Assembly: GCA_001770725.1 (NCBI GenBank) | Contig: MERU01000011.1 | Span: 1 to 64,000 of the forward strand | DNA from: Burkholderiales bacterium RIFCSPHIGHO2_01_FULL_63_240 | GTDB lineage: Bacteria; Pseudomonadota; Gammaproteobacteria; Burkholderiales; Burkholderiaceae_C | DNA length: 64,000 bases | Reading direction: 5' to 3' | Made by a program: the position numbers and the translations under genes | Part shown: positions 27,695 to 33,098 of the stretch, piece after piece | Numbering within the stretch: the first letter of the stretch is position 1 | Layout of the letters: every line of letters starts with the position of its first letter | The notes under the pieces: generated by a model | The model's database searches: none | What the model saw: the letters and a program-made list of their open reading frames with translations, nothing else | Told to the model about the DNA's origin: nothing

Positions 27695-27736
27695 TCAACT
27701 CACATAGAAGTTGTTGCCATCGACCAGCGCGAACAC
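27695..27736 (-). pseudogene. umuC: 5' stub of umuC left beside umuD
   Basis: Ten bases after the umuD stop, a GTG-started frame encodes FALVDGNNFYVS and then hits TGA. This is the conserved UmuC N-terminus. The intact umuC at 22252 encodes MLALIDASNFYVSCERVF, the same peptide with mostly different codons. The junction with foreign sequence lies directly after the AGTTG of the Ser-Cys codons. It marks the right insertion boundary of the recombinase element. Confidence 0.8.
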
Positions 27737-27745
27737 CACAGCACC

Positions 27746-28186
27746 TTAGACCGGAAAGCGCTTGATGCTGGCTGTGACGACGCCCCACACCTCCAGCGTC
27801 TGGCCCTCGCGAGGGGTGATGTCGGGATAGGTGGCATTGGCCGCGCGCAGCTTGACCCGCCCCGCGCGCTGGTACAGGTGCTTGACCGTGAATTCGCCAT
27901 CGACCACAGCGACCACCACCTGCCCGTGCCTTGGCTTGAGCGCCTTGTCGACCACGAGCATGTCCCCATCAAAAATGCCCGCGTCGCGCATGGAATCGCC
28001 ACTCACGCGCAGCAAGAAGGTGGCCTGAGGGTGCGTGACCAGCTCTTGGGTCAGGTCGATGCGCTTGACGGTGAAGTCTTCAGCCGGCGATGGAAAACCG
28101 GCCTGCACCTTGTCGCCCGCGAGCGGCAGCACCAGGCTGCACTCTGACAGGGGCACGGGTTGGTGGAAATCCAGTGTACTGTACAT
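27746..28186 (-). CDS. umuD: UmuD, SOS mutagenesis accessory peptidase
   Basis: LexA/UmuD-family serine peptidase of about 146 residues. RecA-stimulated self-cleavage activates it as a subunit of polymerase V. The cleavage site region reads VQAGFPSPAEDF (Ala-Gly in place of Cys-Gly), the catalytic Ser is in SGDSMRDAGIFDGD, and Lys in VVDGEFTVKHL. The ATG at 28186 lies inside the SOS box; a GTG about 12 codons further in is an alternative start. umuC originally followed 10 bases downstream but is now separated by the recombinase element. Confidence 0.9.
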   Translation of the reverse strand: MYSTLDFHQPVPLSECSLVLPLAGDKVQAGFPSPAEDFTVKRIDLTQELVTHPQATFLLRVSGDSMRDAGIFDGDMLVVDKALKPRHGQVVVAVVDGEFTVKHLYQRAGRVKLRAANATYPDITPREGQTLEVWGVVTASIKRFPV

Positions 28187-28194
28187 GCATACAG
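28179..28194. promoter_or_regulatory. LexA (SOS) box between umuD and SRAP gene
   Basis: CTGTACATGCATACAG, a perfect CTGT-N8-ACAG operator, in the divergent intergenic region. It overlaps the probable umuD start codon and lies 27 bases before the SRAP start, so LexA should control both genes. Confidence 0.85.
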
Positions 28195-28220
28195 TATATG
28201 TGCTCGGTACGATGTTGCAC

Positions 28221-28874
28221 ATGTGCGCCCACTACGAAGCCGTCTCGAAACCTGAACGAATGCACGACACGTTCAAGGTGGCCATGCCGACTGGCGCGGT
28301 GGCGGATGTCTGGCCGGGGTACGCAGGCATCTTCATCCGGCACCCACGGGAAGCGCGGCAGGGCGATGGCGTGGCCCCCTGGCGCGAGGCCATGGCAGGG
28401 TCGTTCGGCCTGATCCCGCACTGGGCAAAAGACCCGAGCCTGGCCAAGAAGACCTACAACGCGCGGAGTGAGACCGTGGCCAGCAAGCCGAGCTACCGGG
28501 ACGCATGGCGCTTGGGGCGGCGCTGCATCATCCCCGCTGAGGCGTTTTATGAGCCCGATTGGCGATCAGGCCGGGCGGTGCCCACGCGCATCGCGCGTGC
28601 CGATGGCAAGCCAATGGGGATTGCGGGCATCTGGACAGGCTGGCGGGCGCCCGATGGCTCCATCGTGCGCAGCATGAGCATGTTGACGGTCAATGCCGAT
28701 GAGCACCCGTTGATGAAGAACTTCCATCGGCCTGAGGATGAGAAGCGGATGGTGGTGGTGCTGGAGGAAAACGACTTTGACCGGTGGCTAGGACCATTGG
28801 AAAGCCCTGAGGACATGTTGCGATGTTTGCCCGCGGACCAGTTGCTTGCGGGGGGTGGGATTTGCCAGCTGTAA
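28221..28874 (+). CDS. SOS response-associated peptidase (SRAP, YedK/HMCES family)
   Basis: A 217-residue protein of the family that covalently shields abasic sites in single-stranded DNA through the N-terminal Cys2. It begins MCAHYEA, which puts Cys at position 2 after Met removal. Other motifs are NARSETVASKPSYRDAW, RRCIIPAEAFYEP (with the conserved Glu) and TVNADEHPLMKNFHRP. The start at 28221 is set by the catalytic cysteine; the longer frame is spurious. It is divergent from umuD and shares the SOS box. Confidence 0.93.
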   Translation: MCAHYEAVSKPERMHDTFKVAMPTGAVADVWPGYAGIFIRHPREARQGDGVAPWREAMAGSFGLIPHWAKDPSLAKKTYNARSETVASKPSYRDAWRLGRRCIIPAEAFYEPDWRSGRAVPTRIARADGKPMGIAGIWTGWRAPDGSIVRSMSMLTVNADEHPLMKNFHRPEDEKRMVVVLEENDFDRWLGPLESPEDMLRCLPADQLLAGGGICQL

Positions 28875-28987
28875 ACTGGTTCGTTTCTTCCGTCGCGGTT
28901 GGCTACCCATCCTTAGCAGACAGGCGACCGCAGCTCGCACACTGCGGCAAAGTCGCTTGAAAATGATCAACGGGGAGATGCATTCAC

Positions 28988-29443
28988 ATGGATGAGAAAA
29001 GGGTTGCTGAGCTTCGCAAGTTCATAGGTACCGTTACGGACCCAAAGATCAGTGCGTTCATTGATCTCAAGAAGCTTTACCAGTCAGGCATCTACAACCT
29101 GGCTGTACAGATGGCTACAGAGCATGCGATGAAACACGGCGACTTCAACTATCTCAACCAACTGCTGGCCCTCTTTGAAGGCAGCGTGCACGCCACCGAC
29201 CTCATTTCCTCGCTTCGGCCGAAGCTGAACTTTCTCCTCACGGAGACTAAGCCGCGCAAATTCAAAAAGGCTACGCCGGAGCAAGTAGCCAAGGCGGCGA
29301 GACAGGCCGCCTCCAAGGCAATCACAGCCAAGACGATCCCCGCCAAGCCACCCAGCAAGGTCGCAAAGACTGAGGTAAGCCAAGATTTAATGGACTCTCG
29401 GCTGATGCTGCCAGGCAGCTACGGACACGGCAAGCGACGCTGA
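28988..29443 (+). CDS. Hypothetical basic protein
   Basis: A 151-residue protein I do not recognise. The first ~90 residues look helical (VAELRKFIGTVTDPKISAFIDLKKLYQSGIYNLAVQMATEHAMKHG). The rest is Lys/Ala-rich and resembles a flexible nucleic-acid-binding tail (AARQAASKAITAKTIPAKPPSKVAK). A GGGAG ribosome-binding site lies upstream of the ATG. No partner gene is adjacent. Confidence 0.55.
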   Translation: MDEKRVAELRKFIGTVTDPKISAFIDLKKLYQSGIYNLAVQMATEHAMKHGDFNYLNQLLALFEGSVHATDLISSLRPKLNFLLTETKPRKFKKATPEQVAKAARQAASKAITAKTIPAKPPSKVAKTEVSQDLMDSRLMLPGSYGHGKRR

Positions 29444-29741
29444 CGCCTTGGGCGAGCCAACGAGCCAAACGGGCAGTATCACAACCGCTCCTGATGGAGG
29501 ATACGGCGAAGGATTGGCGGCGGAACATGTTGTCGCCTTTTTGGGAGGCCCATGTTGGGCAGGCCTCGCTGAAGTCGCAAAGCCATTCGCTTGCCCGGAT
29601 CGGACCCAGCTCAAACTCGGCAATCAGGCGCGCACGACTGACACCGACCTCCCAAAGCAGCATTCGAACGACAAGGATTTCCCGTTCTTGACTCGATCCA
29701 TGGGCCTTGAGGCGCAGCCTGTGTTTTGACCACGAGACCAT
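29444..29741 (-). pseudogene. Remnant of a winged-helix regulator (WYL/CapW-BrxR-like N-terminus)
   Basis: The minus-strand frame starting at 29741 reads REILVVRMLLWEVGVSRARLIAEFELGPIRASEWLCDF. This matches the wHTH N-terminus of WYL-type regulators of defence loci (LLWEG..nR.dL...F.is...AS.dl). After about 95 residues the frame runs into the convergent hypothetical gene and no WYL domain follows, so the gene is truncated. A perfect palindrome lies immediately before its start, as expected for autoregulation. Recognition is by eye only. Confidence 0.4.
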
Positions 29742-29770
29742 ACGGTTTTCCGTATGCTACGGAAAACCGT
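29742..29770. promoter_or_regulatory. Perfect 13-bp inverted repeat, probable operator
   Basis: ACGGTTTTCCGTA at 29742-29754 and TACGGAAAACCGT at 29758-29770 with a 3-base spacer. No T-run follows on either strand, so a terminator is unlikely. It abuts the start of the truncated regulator frame and lies downstream of the hypothetical gene at 29791-30240. Confidence 0.6.
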
Positions 29771-29790
29771 GCCACCCAGCCAGGCATCCC

Positions 29791-30240
29791 CTACGCCACC
29801 AATACCTCGCTGCTGAAATCAACCCTGGTGATCAAGCCATGCCCATAGTGCGGCTTCTGAAAGCTCACACTGATCGAGGCCAGCTTGCCCCCAACTGCGA
29901 GCGCCAACACCAGGTCAAACTCCCGCTCAGCAAGCATGACCAAGCCATCCAGCGCAGGCTTGGCTTTCAGCCAGGAGCCAATGGCGGGCACGTCACCTGA
30001 CGACGCGCAGGCGCGAGGGTCACTGCACACGGTCAACTCAAAGGCTGATACGCCGGCCACCGGATCGGTCAAGCCCCCCTTGAGCTTCAGCCCATGCATG
30101 CTGCGCCGTTCGACACCTGAGCGTTCACGGTCAGCACTGAGGTACAGGTAGCCACCCCACGACTCCACGAGCCCTACCCTGCGCAGCCATTCGTCTTTGG
30201 TGCTGCGCTTCGGCCCCTGAGGCTTTTTGGCAGGCATCAA
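29791..30240 (-). CDS. Hypothetical protein
   Basis: A 149-residue protein I do not recognise. It has a basic N-terminus (MPAKKPQGPKRSTKDEWLRRVGL) and a mixed alpha/beta body without obvious catalytic motif (GVSAFELTVCSDPRACASSGDVPAIGSWLKAKPALDGL). The start at 30240 abuts the stop of the small membrane protein gene, suggesting a two-gene unit. Confidence 0.5.
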   Translation of the reverse strand: MMPAKKPQGPKRSTKDEWLRRVGLVESWGGYLYLSADRERSGVERRSMHGLKLKGGLTDPVAGVSAFELTVCSDPRACASSGDVPAIGSWLKAKPALDGLVMLAEREFDLVLALAVGGKLASISVSFQKPHYGHGLITRVDFSSEVLVA

Positions 30241-30414
30241 TCAGTGCCTGATGCTTATCTTCCGATTCGCCAAAGCACCTTGCTCCAGCAACGCCAACTC
30301 CACCCGCGCAGTGCGCGCCCGCCTGAGTACCCGCAGGCCGTAGACGGTGCTGATCACCACCAACGTCGCAGGGACCATGGCGGCAATCCCGCCCCAAAGC
30401 AAGTAAGCAGTCAT
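30241..30414 (-). CDS. Small membrane protein
   Basis: A 57-residue frame from the ATG at 30414 with one long hydrophobic helix (YLLWGGIAAMVPATLVVISTVYGL) followed by a basic, charged cytoplasmic end. The longer frame starting at 30501 has no supporting features. It is directly upstream of the hypothetical gene at 29791-30240. Function unknown. Confidence 0.4.
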   Translation of the reverse strand: MTAYLLWGGIAAMVPATLVVISTVYGLRVLRRARTARVELALLEQGALANRKISIRH

Positions 30415-30781
30415 CAGGCCTCCGAACATGTGCAGTTGAACAAGTTCAAGTTGTACATGCCCATTGTCAAGCTGACATTGGCACATGGCAACCCAACACA
30501 TGAACGCGCCCGACAGATTGCCGACCGCCTACCCGACCAGCACCCCGACGGCGTCGGACATGCATTACTTGAAACTCAACAATGCACATCCGACATGATT
30601 GCTGTGAACACGGCATATGTCACCTTTCAATGTGTACATGCTCTGGTTCGCCCGTTCCTGCAAGACGGCAGCGCACCCGAGGCACGGCACCGTCGTGGGG
30701 TGACGGCGTTCGTCGCAGGGTGACGGAGTGTCGGCCGGGCTGGTGTCGCAGTCCGCACCTCCGACCATGTCTCCGACCGAG
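30415..30781. other. Intergenic stretch without recognisable gene
   Basis: Several overlapping short frames on both strands, none with recognisable protein features. The sequence grades into the GC-rich hairpin tract to the right. A direct repeat of CTCCGACC occurs at about 30758-30779. Confidence 0.4.
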
Positions 30782-31290
30782 GCCCGACGATGGCGAAGTC
30801 GGAGAAATCGTCGGGCAACCTGATCGGGGCAGCCGTCGGACATCACCGGGGCCTCAAGGGGCGGCTGGACGCCGCCCACGGCCCCTATCCCCGCTGGACG
30901 CGGGGCTTGCTGCCCGCCCGCTGTCCGGGGTCGCGCCTCCCCCTGCTGATGGCTGCGCCATCAGCACCCCGCTGCGCGGGGGCACCCGGCAGATCCGGCT
31001 CTCTTCGCTGTGCGGCTGCGCGCACCGGCTTCGCTCGGCCCGTTGGGCTGGGGCTGGACGCCCCACCGGCCTCCCGGGTGCCCCCGCGCCTGCGGCGAGG
31101 GGGAGGCGGGGGCTTCGCCCCCCGCTCATGCACCGGCGCTGGGGCGCCTCAAATCGCTGGGGCGATTTGTGCCTGGCGGCTCCCCCCTGCCCCTCGGCAA
31201 CCTGGCTGGGGCCAGGTGCGCCTCGGGGGCCTTCGCAGCGCCTGCTGCTTGGCCCGCCGCCTACGGCAGCGGCTAGGCAAGGCCCTTGCG
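30782..31290. repeat. GC-rich tract of clustered inverted repeats
   Basis: About 500 bases with no credible gene but many perfect hairpins. These are a 10-bp repeat at 30782-30791/30807-30816, a 10-bp stem with triloop TGC at 30944-30966, a 6-bp stem with loop TGC at 30967-30981, a GC stem with loop TTC at 31106-31125, and an 8-bp stem at 31150-31169. Three-base loops recur. Candidates are a structured RNA, an oriT or replication-region remnant, or packaging/partition DNA; I cannot choose among them. Confidence 0.55.
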
Positions 31291-31395
31291 ACACAGCGAC
31301 CCATGAATATTTTTCAGAATAATTTGCGCAACTGATTGTGGTTGCCGTATACTGCCAGCACACACGGGGGAGTCTTCAACCCAACCCTTACTGTC

Positions 31396-32016
31396 ATGCT
31401 TATCTTTCAAGACGATCAAGCCTCAGAATCCTTTGCCTCCCAGTACTCGCCAGTTCTGCGTCGGTGCGTTCAACGTGCCTGGGATGACTGGAACGAAAGC
31501 GAACAAGCTGCTCAGATGCAAACGACCAGCTTCCGGGCCCAGTTCATGAACAACCAGATCATCTACTGGGGACGGCGGGAAACCGCAGAGCTTGATGACA
31601 TCTGCATCGACAAGATACATGGCAACCTTGGCTTTGTGATTCAGAACCGAGTATTCGTCAGACCGAAATTCGCCCGACAGAGCTATCGGTCCAGCAACTT
31701 TCCGACAAAGTCAGCGATTGCCTTTCACGATCAGTCCATCGATCTGTTTGGTGGCATCGCCAGGTTGGAGTTGATCTACACATTGAACGCGTTGGCTACA
31801 TCCGTGCAAGACATCTGTCTAAGCCAGCGCGACCAGAACAAAATCAAATGGCTGCTGCCACTTCGAGACGCAACTGAAAGCTGTCAGGGCACATTGGTTC
31901 AAATGCCGACACCAGAGCGTTTGGGTACAGCAGCTGATCGCATCCTCAAGCCCCGCAAACCACTTCATGAATCCGATCAACAAGATCAGCCAAAGCGAGG
32001 AGACCGCGCCGTTTAG
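31396..32016 (+). CDS. Hypothetical protein paired with an XRE/ImmA-IrrE regulator
   Basis: About 206 residues from the ATG at 31396 (MLIFQDDQASESF). It is soluble, mixed alpha/beta, with a charged tail (RKPLHESDQQDQPKRGDRAV). I see no known motif. Its 3' end overlaps the next gene by 50 bases, so the two are probably expressed together. Such pairs often consist of an effector or toxin and a protease-regulator, but the role here is unknown. Confidence 0.55.
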   Translation: MLIFQDDQASESFASQYSPVLRRCVQRAWDDWNESEQAAQMQTTSFRAQFMNNQIIYWGRRETAELDDICIDKIHGNLGFVIQNRVFVRPKFARQSYRSSNFPTKSAIAFHDQSIDLFGGIARLELIYTLNALATSVQDICLSQRDQNKIKWLLPLRDATESCQGTLVQMPTPERLGTAADRILKPRKPLHESDQQDQPKRGDRAV

Positions 32017-33067
32017 GTCTGACCTCGTTCATCTCCGTCGGCGCATGCTTGGCATGAGTCAGTCGGAACTGGCCGCAGCTTCTGGACTGTCTCAAGCTGT
32101 CATCTCAAAAATTGAAGATGGCTTGAAAAGCCCGACCGAAGCACAACAGGCAGCGCTTGCGAAAGCATTGCGCTGCCTGTTGTCGTTCTTCTTTCAGGCT
32201 GAACGCGAGTACGGTGCGCCGATCAGCGCACATCCGATGTTCAGAAAGAAAGCTGCTGTGGGCGTCAAAGTCCTGAGCCAGTTCATTGCAGAACTGAACG
32301 TTCGCATTGCGCACCTTCGCACACTGCTGAAAACGGTTGACCTTGAGCCTGAGTTGCCACTTCCGCAGTACGACGTAGACGACTTCGAAGGCGGCGCTGA
32401 AGAGGTCGCGGCGAACGTGCGTCGGGCTTGGTACGCTCCATCAGGCCCCATCAAGTCGCTCATGGACTATGTCGAGCGTGCCGGCTGCATTGTTGTTCAC
32501 CTGGACATGGCTGACGCACAGATTGATGGAGTGAGCTACCGCATACCGGGTCTGCCACCAATCATTTTCCTCAACAGCCGAGCGCCTGGTGACCGTCAGC
32601 GCTTCAGCTTGGCACATGAGCTTGGGCATCTCGTGATGCATGCGATCCCCCACCCAGAGATGGAAGATCAAGCGAATCAGTTCGCGTCAGCGTTGCTGAT
32701 GCCCAGACATGACATCACGCCACACTTGAGAGACATTTCCCTTGAGCGAGCAGCTCAACTGAAAAGAGTGTGGCGAGTGTCGATGGCTGCATTGCTGGTG
32801 AGAGCCAAGACGACCGGAGCGATTGACCACTACAAGTCAGACTATTTGTGGCGGCAGATGTCATCCATGGGCTACAGAACCATGGAGCCGCCAGAACTGG
32901 CCATTGAACGCGAGCAATCCACCTTGTTTCCAGCGATGCTGCGCCATCTCACGGAAGAATTGGGGTATACCGAGAGCGACCTTGAGCAGGTCTTGATGCT
33001 GCATTACGCAGAGATCTCTGCGATGTACGGCCTACAAAAGCAGTCGGGGCTGAGATTGGTGAACTGA
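31967..33067 (+). CDS. XRE-family regulator with ImmA/IrrE metallopeptidase domain
   Basis: A 366-residue two-domain protein. Residues ~17-75 form a Cro/CI-type HTH (LRRRMLGMSQSELAAASGLSQAVISKIEDG). The C-terminal half is a zinc metallopeptidase of the ImmA/IrrE (DUF955) type with HExxH motif FSLAHELGHLVMH and a later NQFASALLMP segment carrying the third ligand region. Proteins of this type relieve repression by cleaving regulators after stress. It is convergent with the helicase gene of the defence operon, 31 bases away. Confidence 0.85.
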   Translation: MNPINKISQSEETAPFRSDLVHLRRRMLGMSQSELAAASGLSQAVISKIEDGLKSPTEAQQAALAKALRCLLSFFFQAEREYGAPISAHPMFRKKAAVGVKVLSQFIAELNVRIAHLRTLLKTVDLEPELPLPQYDVDDFEGGAEEVAANVRRAWYAPSGPIKSLMDYVERAGCIVVHLDMADAQIDGVSYRIPGLPPIIFLNSRAPGDRQRFSLAHELGHLVMHAIPHPEMEDQANQFASALLMPRHDITPHLRDISLERAAQLKRVWRVSMAALLVRAKTTGAIDHYKSDYLWRQMSSMGYRTMEPPELAIEREQSTLFPAMLRHLTEELGYTESDLEQVLMLHYAEISAMYGLQKQSGLRLVN

Positions 33068-33098
33068 GCAATCCATCGAGGGGGCTCAACCACCAGTG

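Larger units (their letters stand above)
22212..27712 (-). mobile_element. Tyrosine-recombinase trio element inserted at the 5' end of umuC
   Basis: A ~5.5-kb block of five overlapping minus-strand genes, three of them tyrosine recombinases, lies between umuD and umuC. The two edges carry related 17-bp sequences within umuC codons 9-14 (22212-22228 and 27696-27712, about 14 of 17 identical), which could be attL and attR cores. Left of the trio is a complete umuC; right of it is umuD with only a 13-codon umuC stub. Tn554/TnpABC-like elements and RIT (recombinase-in-trio) elements have comparable gene sets. Confidence 0.7.

Noticed and set aside
29742-29770. Palindrome as an intrinsic terminator
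   Set aside because: No T-run follows on either strand; the symmetry and position before a regulator-like frame fit an operator better.
30790-31335. Long plus- and minus-strand frames in the hairpin tract
   Set aside because: Several long frames overlap in different phases, with Pro/Arg/Ala-rich products, as expected by chance in very GC-rich hairpin DNA.
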